DNA of 36,148 nt from Gnetum montanum (Eukaryota; Streptophyta; Gnetopsida; Gnetales; Gnetaceae): assembly GCA_015680685.1 (NCBI GenBank), contig MNCI01015611.1:673799-709946 (forward strand), read 5' to 3'. Positions 1-9,622 of this stretch are shown here, piece after piece; the first letter of the stretch is position 1, and each line of letters opens with the position of its first letter. Below the pieces are notes generated by a model. That model worked only from the letters and a program-made list of their open reading frames with translations. It was not told the DNA's origin and did no database searches. The translations under genes and the position numbers were made by a program.

Positions 1-807
1 AATTAATTTTGGTTTTAAGGACCTATACCATACTTTTGCTTGGCCAACGAGTGTCATAGGAAAGAGCTTAAGTTTTTACCACCAATTATCAATATTGTTC
101 CATACAAAGGCATCATGGAAGGCTTGTAGATGATGTTGCGGATCTAAATCATAGCCGCTTGAAAAATTAGAAAAGTTATTTAAATCAAGCTTGGGCAAAC
201 GACTTTCCTTGANGCTTGAAAACTTAGAAAAGTTATTTAAATCAAGCTTGGGCAAACGACTTTCCTTGAGATGCTTGCGAGATATTTGAATAGCCTTTTG
301 TATATGCATTAGTCTCTTAGTGGCCAAAAAGGGTTCATCATCACTAGGTAGGTTATGAAATTATGAGTTGGGATGATGTTGTTTTTGTTCATGTTGGCAT
401 TCTTGACTTTGCCTGTGGGCTCAATTTTTACTTCTATGTCAACCCCTTGAAAGATGGTCGTTCGCGCCATGATCTAACGTTGAAGGAGTAGAGGAAGAGG
501 AAGAATTGGAATACTCATCATGACTTTTGTAAGTCTCCCAATCATCCCTAGATAAATTATTGTTAATTATTGAGAAGGTCCTAGGTCTTTTGGGCCCCCT
601 CATTCTATGGGATGTCCCATCCTTAGTAGAGGTATCAGAGTTGAATGAAGAGAGTCCTCGAGTACCGTTGGGGTGTTCATGAACATAGGGGATCCTTGTA
701 TAAGATTGAGTACTCCAAAATTCATCTTCATCATCATATAATTTGTTGGTTCTCCAATGAATTGCCTCACTAGTTGTTGCATTAGCATAGTCTTGTGAGA
801 GAGACAT
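1..807 (-). pseudogene. gag: Element D gag (decayed, partial)
   Basis: The start is the ATG at 805-807. The first stretch (MSLSQDYANA...) runs 122 residues to a stop at 439. It has a basic, charged segment and a run of serines (SNSSSSSTPS), like the gag N-terminus of B (3813 onward). Coding similarity reappears in another frame at 327-76, ending in DPQHHLQAFHDA, the family's gag core hallmark (B: NPQHHLQAFHDV; C: DPQNHLQEFHDA). The break between the two stretches is a frameshift or deletion. In life gag packages the element RNA; this copy cannot. An ambiguous base at 213 sits inside a 56-bp duplication that repeats about 19 residues of this region. Confidence 0.75.
157..269. repeat. 56-bp tandem duplication around a single N
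   Basis: Positions 157-212 and 214-269 are the same 56 bases with one mismatch (GAAAAATT against GAAAACTT), separated only by the N at 213. With the N the period is 57 bp, so the gag frame is kept. The pattern suits an assembly join in which overlapping contig ends were not merged, although a real in-frame duplication is possible. Confidence 0.9.
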
Positions 808-920
808 TGTTGTGAATTATGTGTGACTTATTTGCAATTACTTTCTTTCTAAAAGATATATAATCAAGGCTTTGTTACAGCGATCTTGGATGATGTAACT
901 AATCTAAATAACTAGCACCA

Positions 921-938
921 TCCTTGACAATGGTTCCA
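921..938 (-). other. Element D primer-binding site (tRNA-Asp type)
   Basis: On the minus strand the 18 bases read TGGAACCATTGTCAAGGA. This is a decayed form of the C element's TGGCGCCGTTGTCGAGGA and follows the LTR end after one base. It is complementary, with mismatches, to the acceptor end of plant tRNA-Asp. Confidence 0.75.
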
Positions 939-1683
939 ATGATGAGTGGTGAGGTACCCCTACACTCAACCATATGAATATGAGCATTCACACATGATCT
1001 GGTTGAACTCCGCAAATGGACTAGTTGTGGTATCTCGATAGTTACATGTTTATTACAGTTCGCTGTCTTCCCACCTGGACTAGTATTTACTTGGTCATGT
1101 ATGGTTTAGTCTAGAGTGAGGTGAATGATGTGATCCTAAACTAGTGCTACTCCTAGAGACAATGGAAAATAATCTTGTTTTAAGCTAATAGGCGATGAGA
1201 AGCAAAATCTAAACTAGCCTAAGTGTGATGAGGATATGCCCTTAATCATCCATGTGCATCTTGGACCTTGTGTACTACTTCTATGATTACCAAGCGCATA
1301 TTACTTGAGCACTCCTAAATACGCTACTAGGTTACCAAGTAGTTACACTTAAATGTTTATGATTAAGTTGTACTCATTCCACATTTAATAATAGGAATAG
1401 TAAATGATGATAAAGAAATATTAATGAAGAAAATGATAAATAAAAATTAACAATTAAAATAATTAAAAGTTGAGTGAATGCTGCAATGATGGAGTAATCT
1501 CAATCTTTAATGTCGATCATGTGCATGTCCAAGTATGTCACACTCGAATAAAGGTTCTGTACAATTACAATCATCACACTGCGGGCATGCACTAGGGAAA
1601 GAACTGAAAAAAATTGAAAACTAATAAAAAAGACTCTACACTTACACTTACCGACCTCCTCCTTTTCTTGTATGCCTGAATGT

Positions 1684-1695
1684 GCATTTATAGGC
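1684..1695 (-). promoter_or_regulatory. TATA box of D LTR
   Basis: The minus strand reads GCCTATAAATGC, in the same place within the LTR as the TATA boxes of B, C, A and E. By analogy it marks the U3/R core promoter. Not tested. Confidence 0.55.
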
Positions 1696-1710
1696 TTACA
1701 CAAGAATCAC

Positions 1711-1786
1711 GATATTGTGTATTCGATATCGTTATCTAGGTTACGATATCACGTACCCGATATCAAGGATCCGATATTAGGGCCTG
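1711..1786 (-). repeat. 14-bp GATATC array in D U3
   Basis: On the plus strand, units begin at 1711, 1725, 1745, 1759 and 1773, each with GATATC or GATATT. Spacings are 14, 20, 14 and 14 bp. The clearest unit is GATATCAAGGATCC (1759-1772). The array lies between the LTR terminus and the TATA box. Its orientation relative to the LTR is opposite to that in B and C. Confidence 0.8.
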
Positions 1787-1804
1787 GCAAACCACGATTC
1801 ATCA

Positions 1805-2769
1805 GGAATGAAGTTGAGATGTTTATGGATGATTTTTCTACTTATGGACTTACCTTTAAGCAAGCTTTGGACCACCTAGAGTAAGTTTTTAAAATGATGT
1901 GTTGAAATAAATTTAAATCTTAATTAGCAAAAGAGTCACTTAATGGTCCAAGATGACATAGTTCTAGGATCCAAGGTATTCTAAAAAGAAATAGAGGTAG
2001 ATCTAGAAAAAATAAGAGTCATCTAGAATATTACCCAAATGCGACAAATAGTTAAGGATGCAAGATCATTTCTTAGTCACATAGGGTATTATAGAAGATT
2101 TATCAAAAATTTGTCAAGGGTTTTGAAAATCCTAGTCAAACTAACAAAGAAAGATGCATCATTCTAGTGGTCTAAAGAATAGGAGAAGGCATTTGAGAGC
2201 TTGAAATAGAAATTAATCAAGATACTAATCCATGGAACTCTAGATTGGTCTAGGCTTTTTGACATCATGACCGATGCTTTAAACTATGCACTAGGAGCAG
2301 TGTTGACCTAGTTAGATGATCAAAAGCACCCATACTAGATACAGTATGCTAGTATAAGTATTACCAAAGAAAACATTAACTATACCACTAGAGAAAAGAA
2401 GCTTATGGCTGTGGTATATGCACTTGAAAATTTTGACATTATGTACTTGGGTATTCAATCTATGTTCATACTGATCATAGTGTGATCAGATTCTTAATGA
2501 ATAAACTAATGGTTAGTCCGAGAGTGATAAGATGGCTCGTTATACTATAGGAATTTGACATAACAATAATTGATAGGAAAGAAATTGAAAATGTTGTAGC
2601 TGATTACTTGTCAAGACTAAGATGGGATTCTCAAAAAAATAAAGAACCATTATCAAACTAATTTTCCAATGAAAACCTATTTACAAAGACAACAATGGTT
2701 GTGAATTTTGTAGCAAAGTCATGGATGACTAATTACTTGACTTATCTTACTACACAAGAACTTCCTACT
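1805..2769 (+). pseudogene. pol: Element A reverse transcriptase C-terminus and RNase H (decayed)
   Basis: The piece opens within RT at the catalytic box EVEMFMDDFSTYG (about 1811-1849), which matches VEVFMDDFSTYG of C. The frame then breaks repeatedly. RNase H is legible in pieces: a TDA motif near 2268, then TREKKLMAVV at about 2389-2418, HTDHSVIRFLMNK, and finally IENVVADYLSRL near 2590. The position that is Glu in C's TEKELMAVV is Lys here, so the RNase H active site is damaged as well as frameshifted. The piece ends at TTQELPT, where B is inserted. The left end is cut at the D insertion. No product is possible. Confidence 0.8.
2765..2769 (+). repeat. Left target-site duplication of B (CTACT)
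   Basis: CTACT immediately precedes the TGAT start of the B LTR. The partner after the 3' LTR is CTATT (18389-18393), differing by one C-to-T change. Confidence 0.7.
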
Positions 2770-2795
2770 TGATAAGATGATTTTTTATTAGCTAA

Positions 2796-2879
2796 GATAT
2801 CAAGTATTCGATATCAGGAATATGATATTGGAGCCCCGATATTAAGGATCCAATATTGGAGCCTCGATATCAAAGCACA
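2796..2879 (+). repeat. 14-bp GATATC tandem array in B U3, six units
   Basis: Units start at 2796, 2810, 2824, 2838, 2852 and 2866, exactly 14 bp apart. Examples are GATATCAAGTATTC, GATATTGGAGCCCC and GATATTAAGGATCC. The first six bases (GATATC, GATATT or AATATT) are near-palindromic and the last eight vary. The array lies 26 bp inside the LTR and about 45 bp upstream of the TATA box, where LTR enhancers usually sit. Confidence 0.9.
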
Positions 2880-2922
2880 TGTTACATCATTAGATAACTA
2901 ATATCGTAGAATGTATGCCTAT

Positions 2923-2931
2923 CTATAAATA
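2923..2931 (+). promoter_or_regulatory. TATA box of B 5' LTR
   Basis: CTATAAATA, at the same relative place as in the other family LTRs. Inferred to be the U3 core promoter. Confidence 0.55.
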
Positions 2932-3688
2932 TAGCACTTGGGAGTACAATCCACATAATTTTTCATTCCATGAGTAGTTAAACTCTTGCAGTTTTATTTT
3001 GTAGTCTTAGATAACAGTTAGTGAGTTTCTCCAGTGTGGATCTAAGTTAGTTGTATGACATCTTGTTCAAGTGGCAATGTACCTGTATACATTCCATGAA
3101 CGACAATAAGATCAAGATCGATTCTTATTCATTATAGAACTTTGACTTAGATTAGATTTACTTTTCATGTGCTTAGTTAATATTTATGTTTCATGTACTT
3201 AGTTAATATTTACATTTCATGCAAGTTAATCAATTGGCAGAATGAGCACAACCAGTTTTGAGCATACACATGTATTCACTTGGTAATCCAAACAACATTA
3301 TTATTTTGTTCGTCTAGGAGTGTAATGCTTGGTAATCCTAGTAGTTGATACGTGGGTTTAGGGCATGTACAACAAGCTAGGAATGGACACTCATCACTGT
3401 AGGCTACTTTAGACTTTATTTTCTATTATACTTAGTTTAAATAAATGATTTCTTTATTTTTGTTAGGAGTAGCATAAGGCCAAAACAACATCAACAATCA
3501 TATGCCTCACTTTGGACTAAATCATACATGATAAAGCTACCACTAATTCAAGTGGAAAGACAGTGAACTATGATCAATGCTTAATGATTTAGATGCACAA
3601 AAAGTACCATCTATAGAATTCAATCAGATTGTGCATGAATGCTTGTGATTTGTATAGTTGGGGGGAAGGGGTACTTGTCGCTTAGCAT

Positions 3689-3706
3689 TGGCATTGTTGT
3701 TGAGGA
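3689..3706 (+). other. Element B primer-binding site (decayed tRNA-Asp type)
   Basis: TGGCATTGTTGTTGAGGA, one base after the LTR end. It differs from the C site by C/G-to-T/A type changes, as expected from decay of methylated cytosines. Confidence 0.75.
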
Positions 3707-3812
3707 TAGTGCTAGTTATTTAGATAAGTTATATTATACATGATTGCTATAAAAGTGTTACTGATTTATCTTTTAGAAAATATTAATATTTGAAGTCACA
3801 CATGTTAAAACC

Positions 3813-5980
3813 ATGTCTTCTTCACATAGGACCAATAATGCATCGTATGATGAAAACACTTGTAGAAGAAATGATAGGATATATACTGAAGAGAATTGGA
3901 GTGAACAACCTTAAGCAGGGGTTTCATATGCTCATTTACATTCTTACTACATGCAAGGACTATGTTCAACTAGTATAGATAATCCTAGAGGAGATGGAGA
4001 AAGTCCTAGAACAAGGAGGACCTCAAGGCCTAGGACCTCCTCTAAACTTAGAAAAGATAGATCGAGGGACCATGGGGGATGATATAGAAGCCATGACAAT
4101 TCTCCTGGTTCCTCATCTTCCTCTTCCTCTTCAACATCTATTTATGATGAAGATGAATGTAGGTATAGAGATAGAGCTCCACTAAGGGGTTAGGATGAAG
4201 ATAGAAATACAAATAGATGAGGTCATCAAAGTGAGCATAGACAAGATCATCATAATCAAACAAATAGAAATCGAAATCACCACCATGTCATGTTTGATGA
4301 TGATGAACCCTTGTTGGCTACTAGGTGCATGATGTAGATTTGGGAGGTAGTTCCAATACCCCAAAGGCATCAAAGGAACAAGTGCATCAAATAGCTTGAT
4401 ATGGATGACATTCCTAAATTTAGGGGAGGCTACAATTCTAATCCACAACATCATTTACAAGCCTTCCATGATGTTTGCACCTTACAAAACATTGAATGTA
4501 AGTGCAAAATCTTAATCTCTTTCCTAGGAAACTAATAGATGAAGCTAAAAGTTTGTATCAATTGTTAGTACCTGATTCCATTCACTGATGGTCCAAAATG
4601 CTGGAACTCTTCAACGAGAAATAAAAAATCTACGAGGAAGTGTCCAATTTTAGAAAATAAAGCTAAGGATGGAATTAAGAAAATCATGAACCCTTGGATA
4701 TGGCCTTGGACGGATACTATTCTTTATTGCATAGATGTCCAGGCCATGGTTTTTCTCAAAAAGAGAAACTTTTTCACATCATAGATGGGCTTCATAATGA
4801 AACAAGGGAGACCCTTCAGATTTATGCCCAAGGTTAGTTATTTGAACTAAAAGCCCATCAGATACAAAGGCTAATACAGTGGGTGGCAAAAGAAGAAGGA
4901 GAGCTATGTAAATAAGAGAATGTAGAGGAATATAACTAGGATCCAACTGTTCAAAAGAAAAGGATCCATATCTATGATAAGGAAAAAGAGGTAGCTGTTG
5001 ATGAGGTGATTTCACAACAAACCTTGCTAATACAAAAGTTGATTGATGAGCTTGAAGCAAGGATAGATAAGATGTGGGAGTTGATGAATGAAAAAGTTAC
5101 AACTTATGTAAAAATAATCAAGTGATCAAAACAAGAAGAGGAAAAAGAACCAAGAAATAGCTAGGAACAATTAACGGCAAAAAGGAAAAATAGTTGTGGA
5201 AGAAGAGGCTATAGACTTAACCACAAAAGAGAATGATGGATGTGATATTTGCCTATATGACAATCCAAAGGGCTATTGCTCGGTTATGTCACATCCATAA
5301 GAGTTTGGGACTTTTGCTTTAAATCCCAAGTTTGTACAAAAGCATATGCTTAGAAAATTACCTTTCTCACAAGGAAATTATTGATAGCCCTACAAGCAAT
5401 TGTACTATCGTAGTGGAACTTCTGATCAGCCTCAAAACTACTATCAACTGTAGTGGCAAAGCCCATAGTCCTGGGGGAGGCCATCATCAAACTAGCACTA
5501 CCCTTACTGCCAACTAGACCCATATGGATATTATGTTCAAAAACCTATTTCCCCAACTGCTTCTACTTCCTCTACCTCAAATCACTACTACCACTCTCTC
5601 AAATATCATCAACTTGCAACATCTTCTATGGGATCACCACCTCAAACCTCTCACCCTCTATCATATCCTCAATATTCTCATACTTCCCTTCATCATATGT
5701 CACCACGAACAACATAGAAAGGTTTGGCACCACAACATCAACAAAAAAGTGCTGCTTGTGCTATGAACATACACAAAGATGATAAGGCTAGTAGATCTCC
5801 ACCACAACCTCGAAAATGTGCTTTTTTTAGTACAGTTTCCACACATGAGCACAAAACTCATAGACCTACTGGCACATTGAAACCCATACAAGGCCAATCT
5901 AGTGCAACATCCATCCTCTCAAAAATGATGTCTCCTGATCATATGCAAAAGCCAAAAGCCATCACCACCCCAACATAAGA
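3813..5980 (+). pseudogene. gag: Element B gag (decayed)
   Basis: The best start is the ATG at 3813 (MSSSHRTNNASYDEN...), which matches the MSSS start of C and the MSLS start of D. The first in-frame stop comes after 33 residues. Readable parts, spread over frames, are a serine run (SPGSSSSSSSTSIYDEDE, about 4100-4155), a basic D/R/H-rich linker, the gag core IPKFRGGYNSNPQHHLQAFHD (4403-4472), and a zinc-knuckle-like CDICLYDNPKGYC (about 5242-5280) in which the expected His is Asn. A P/Q/S/T-rich tail follows to about 5.98 kb. This is the structural protein gene; it cannot now make a full protein. The DPQ/NPQ core places it with C and D. Confidence 0.75.
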
Positions 5981-6322
5981 CATAAAATATGAACCTATCA
6001 TTGTGAAGAGATAGAAGAATCCATGCATCACTAATAATGATAAAGGATGTAGTTATGGGCTAGAAGTTCAAAATATTAACATAGCCCCTATGCCGACCCA
6101 CCATAAATTTCAGAAACAAGTGTGTGAGCAAAACTAGGTCTCCACAATAACTACTAAACTAGAAGACACCTAGTGGTTTGGAAATAAGAGCACAAAACCA
6201 TATAAAAGATGCATGGAACCAACCAATTCACTTATTAGCTGTTGTCCTACCTTTATGCTTAGTTGTGGGGGAGATGCCTAATCCTGAATCAAGAACTAAT
6301 AAGTGTATTTCATAATTTTTTT
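5981..6322 (+). pseudogene. pol: Element B pol remnant with large internal deletion
   Basis: Short stretches match C on both sides of large gaps. KNPCITNNDKGCSY (about 6013-6055) aligns with VPCITYNDTRCNC of C, just after its protease (near 10216). RCMEPTNSL (about 6210-6236) resembles ICMEPIEGL of C (about 10405). From 6265 the text GTTGTGGGGGAGATG matches the C sequence directly after its pol stop (13394 onward). The protease core and everything from RT to the integrase C-terminus are therefore absent. C is inserted about 55 bp further on. Confidence 0.65.
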
Positions 6323-6327
6323 ATCAA
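6323..6327 (+). repeat. Left target-site duplication of C (ATCAA)
   Basis: ATCAA immediately before the 5' LTR; an identical copy follows the 3' LTR at 16051-16055. A 5-bp duplication is the standard gypsy integrase footprint. Confidence 0.92.
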
Positions 6328-7083
6328 TGATGAGTCGTGATATCACAGCTTGCCTCATTACCTATAAATAAGAGGCGAGTGCACTTGGTTTGCATAGTTA
6401 GTATTAGTCCCTTACCCAAACTCTTGCCTTTTTCCCTTTCCAGAGATAGAATTATTTCTGAGTGCTCGCAGTAGGAGTCTTAAAGTGAATGGATCTTTAT
6501 TTCAGCATTGTGTACCTGATCACACCTTGTGTACAGAAATAAAGATGAACTTTATGATAAACCTTGTAGCATCTAGAATAGATTAATTAATGTTAATTAC
6601 TATTACTTAATGCTTAGTTAATTAATGTTCTCTCTCTCACCCTACAACTCTCCTAAGTAAGCCCACTTAGTACAATCACTTCGAGCATGTGTGTAACACT
6701 TGGTAACCTAGTAACGATTAGCGTTTGGTAATTCCAATAGTGTTGCACTAGTTTAGAATTTGTATGGTAAGTGAGAATGGATGCTCGTGTTAGGACTAGT
6801 TAAATGCTAGTTGAGTAGTTAAATCAAAATTTGTTACTTAGTTATCTCTCTCCTCCCTTTGTAGCACTAGGACATAAAAACATAAAAACTATAAAAATCA
6901 TGTACCTTAAGTTTACTTAACCATATAATCGTGCTATACAAGTAAGCTTGGGAAGACAACGATTGATCAACCCATCCTTGTTCCACAATGGCACATAAGC
7001 ACTAAGTCTTTGGAATTTGACCGGATCATGCGTGGATGCTCGTATTCGTATGGTTGAGTGTTGGGATACCTCGACGTTCATCA
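6328..7083 (+). repeat. Element C 5' LTR
   Basis: 756 bp, TGATGAGTCG...GTTCATCA. The TATA box is CCTATAAATA at 6361-6370. Compared with the 3' LTR it lacks 20 bp between two GATATC copies, and also lacks a small TTCCT-type insertion. It was identified by direct comparison with 15275-16050. Confidence 0.95.
6361..6370 (+). promoter_or_regulatory. TATA box of C 5' LTR
   Basis: CCTATAAATA, 33 bp into the LTR and conserved in the 3' LTR (15328-15337). Inferred RNA polymerase II start signal for the element transcript. Confidence 0.6.
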
Positions 7084-7084
7084 T

Positions 7085-7102
7085 TGGCGCCGTTGTCGAG
7101 GA
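7085..7102 (+). other. Element C primer-binding site (tRNA-Asp)
   Basis: TGGCGCCGTTGTCGAGGA, one base after the LTR. It is complementary to the 3' end of plant tRNA-Asp (with the added CCA) apart from about two positions. This primer is typical of Athila and related OTA elements and is the clearest family clue outside the coding region. Confidence 0.88.
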
Positions 7103-7228
7103 CTTTGTTGTTTGTGTGCTAATTAGAACTTAGGAAATCTTTCTCATCATTGGAATGAACCCTTAGGGTTGGTTAGAAGAAAAAAAAATATAATAATATA
7201 TAATACATTGCACACTGAATAGACAATC

Positions 7229-9622
7229 ATGTCTTCTTCTTTGTACGAAAGTGTTTCACCACCTAAGTCTGATATAGGGAATAATCAGAGGCATAGTACA
7301 CATGATAATCTACCAGTTCCTCAACAGTTTCGCGTGGTATATGTTCATCTCAATGAGTATATACCAAACTTTACCTTTATCCTCCACTAGGATGAAAAAC
7401 TGCGTTGGTGAGATTTAGAAGGTAACATAGTGTTACCTCCTGATTGCTTAGTCCCTGGCATGCTTCTTCATGATCTCACATGAATTGGTATGCAGCACTT
7501 ACAGGCAAAGTACATTGTGCATGATCATGACTCAATAAAGTATTGACCCATGGAGGGACAATGTGAAAGGGATTTACAATAGGAGATATGTCATGAATCC
7601 ATGAAGGGAAAGTTGTTGCAAAATGTCCTGCATGTCCTAAGCAAAAATGAGGGTGGTGAACTTGCCTTAGGCAGTTGCCCACACAATGATGTTTCTCTCG
7701 TTGACTTCAATCAAGGGGTTGTGTATTAGAATCTTTACTGAACTATCCATGACCTAGATTATGGTACCGATAGACATAAAGGATCTGAAAAAGGAACACG
7801 AACACATGACAAAGATGGAAATTCTGATCGTAACCGTGATCAAGGCCACGACCACCGAAGAGAAGGAAGCAGGTACTGACATGGTGAGGTTCCCCTTCTT
7901 CTTCACCTTCATCATCTCCTTCACCCTCTCCTTTAGGATTTGGATGCAATCACAAAGAAAAAGACCATGAGGATAATGGTAGGTGAAATGAGAGTCATAG
8001 GCAAAATAGTTGAGAAAAGGGACGAGGGCACTCTAGAGAAACCCACTGTGAAAGAAGGGAGAGTAGGGAACAACATGGGCATCATAGATGCCATAGACGA
8101 GACGATCATGATGAACCCCTAATTGTTACTTGAAGTATGTTAGACATAACTAAGGCCATTAGGATCCCAACAAGGCACCAAAAGGATAGTAGGATCAAGA
8201 GATTAGACATGAATAATATTCGATGATTTGAAGGGGGATACAACGCTGATCCTCAAAATCATCTACAAGAATTTCATGATGCATGTGCCTTACAAAACAT
8301 AGAAAATAGATGGCAAAAATTAATGTTTTTTCCATAGATGCTAATCAAAGAAGCGGAAAGCTGGTACCGGTTGATAGAACCAAAATCCATTTGTAGGTGG
8401 AGTACCATGTTATAATTGTTCAACGATAAGTATCAAACGTACTCCTGAGTGTCCAACCTATGAAAGCAAATCCAAGGCTGGAAACAAGGAGGACATGAAC
8501 TCTTGGATGCTACCATGGGCTGATATTATGCGTTGTTACATCATTGTCCTAGCCATGATTATTCACAGAGGGATCAACTACGCCATCTCATAGATGGGCT
8601 TAGGCATGAAACATGAAGAACCCTTGGGACTTATGCCTAAGGAAGACTATCTGAGCTTAGGACCCATCAAGTACAAAGATTATTGGAGCAAGTTTCTAGA
8701 GAGGAAGGTGAGTTATGGAAAAGAGAGAGTGTGGAGGAATATAACAGAGATCCTTCCCTTTGAAAGAAGGGAGTAATATTTTGTGAGGATGAAGAAGTGT
8801 CACCACTCGAAGAGATGGTGAATAGGAAAACTTTACCCATTCAAAAACTTGCATTGGAAGTATCAGTAAAGGTGGACCAAATGTGGGACTCCCTAGATGA
8901 TAAATTTTAAACTATTCTCAAAGTAGTAGAGGAGTCTAGAGAGTAAGGTAGTGAATAGGAAATGAAAAAAGAGAGAGAAGTAGAATATGCACGTAATAAG
9001 GGTAAGGGCAAAGTTGTCATAATTGAAGAGGTTGTGGATTCGGATACTGAGAATGATAGTGGATGCAAGATATGCCAATATGACCATCCTAAGGGATGTT
9101 GCCTTGTAATCTCACATTTGCAGGAGTCTGGGGGTGTATGCACTCAACCCATGATTAAACAAAAGGCAAACACCCTGAAGGTTACCTTATCCTCAAGGTA
9201 ACCCAAGGCAGTTGCACCAACCCTTAACATATTATCCAAGTGGAACTCCATCACAACTAATTGAGTACTATCAACAGTGGCAATACCCACAATCATGGGG
9301 AATGGCACCACCATAGCAATAGTATCCTTACCGGCAACTTGACCCATATGGATATTACGTGCAGTAGCCGGTCTCTTCATGTGACTCTATTGGTCATGTC
9401 ACTCCTCAACCTCACTACCAAGCTTGTGAGTACTATAGGACTCCTTCTCCTAGGGGTGATGTTCCATATACATACTACCCTTCTCATCCGACTGCACCTC
9501 TTCCACCCATATCTCCATTACCACCTGCTCTAGCTATGTAGGGTGAACTCCCTACCCAGCCGCAGCAACGTAATGCTACAAGGGCTGTTAACTCTCAATC
9601 TACTATTGGTTCTGACAACTGC
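7229..9622 (+). pseudogene. gag: Element C gag (decayed)
   Basis: The ATG at 7229 begins MSSSLYESVSPPKSD, which matches the B gag start, and runs about 54 codons to a stop. A basic D/R/H-rich linker follows (DRHKGSEKGTRTHDKD..., about 7768 on). The gag core FEGGYNADPQNHLQEFHDA lies at about 8230-8286 and is followed by a helical region with EAESWYRLIEP. A zinc-knuckle-like motif GCKICQYDHPKGCC (about 9063-9104; C-X2-C-X3-H-X4-C) is one residue shorter than the usual CCHC. The tail is rich in P, Y and Q. Several frameshifts and stops interrupt it. Its function was assembly of virus-like particles and RNA binding. Confidence 0.78.

Larger units (their letters stand above)
1..1804 (-). mobile_element. 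Element D: Ty3/gypsy retrotransposon, 5' part, truncated by window edge
   Basis: A minus-strand member of the same family as A, B, C and E. Reading right to left it has an LTR (1804 to 940), a one-base spacer, a tRNA-Asp-type primer-binding site (938 to 921) and a gag remnant starting with an ATG at 807. The rest lies off the left edge. The right boundary is sharp: the LTR terminus ends at 1804, and from 1805 the DNA resumes plus-strand reverse transcriptase of element A, so D inserted into A. The next five bases on the right (GGAAT, 1805-1809) should be the target duplication, but its partner is outside the window. Confidence 0.85.
940..1804 (-). repeat. Element D 5' LTR
   Basis: An 865-bp LTR. 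In its own direction it starts TGATGAATCG and ends CCACTCATCA, like the other family LTRs. A TATA box (GCCTATAAATGC) lies at about 1684-1695 and an array of GATATC units at 1711-1786 just upstream of it. The U5 end next to the PBS resembles the C LTR (Asn-free match around CAACCATATGAATA... on the plus strand at 968-981). This is the whole content of 808-1804; there is no gene here. Confidence 0.85.
2770..3687 (+). repeat. Element B 5' LTR
   Basis: A 918-bp LTR starting TGATAAGATG and ending GCTTAGCA, a decayed form of the family end CTCATCA. It holds a six-unit 14-bp array (2796-2879) and a TATA box (2923-2931). A late segment (3330-3687) is directly repeated at 18029-18388. No gene lies inside. 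Confidence 0.85.

Noticed and set aside
2796-2879. A CRISPR-like array, from the regular repeats
   Set aside because: The units are 14-bp head-to-tail repeats without spacers, inside an LTR of a plant retroelement.
4182-4454. A 90-codon minus-strand open frame
   Set aside because: It is the shadow of B gag, whose plus-strand frame contains the NPQHHLQAFHD core.
5453-5978. Overlapping open frames of 80-109 codons on the plus strand
   Set aside because: They are pieces of the P/S/T-rich gag tail of B in several frames, without independent start context or domain.
7743-7949. A minus-strand frame with an acidic GEGEGDDEGEEEGE run
   Set aside because: It is the antisense of a pyrimidine-rich part of the C gag linker; low complexity only.
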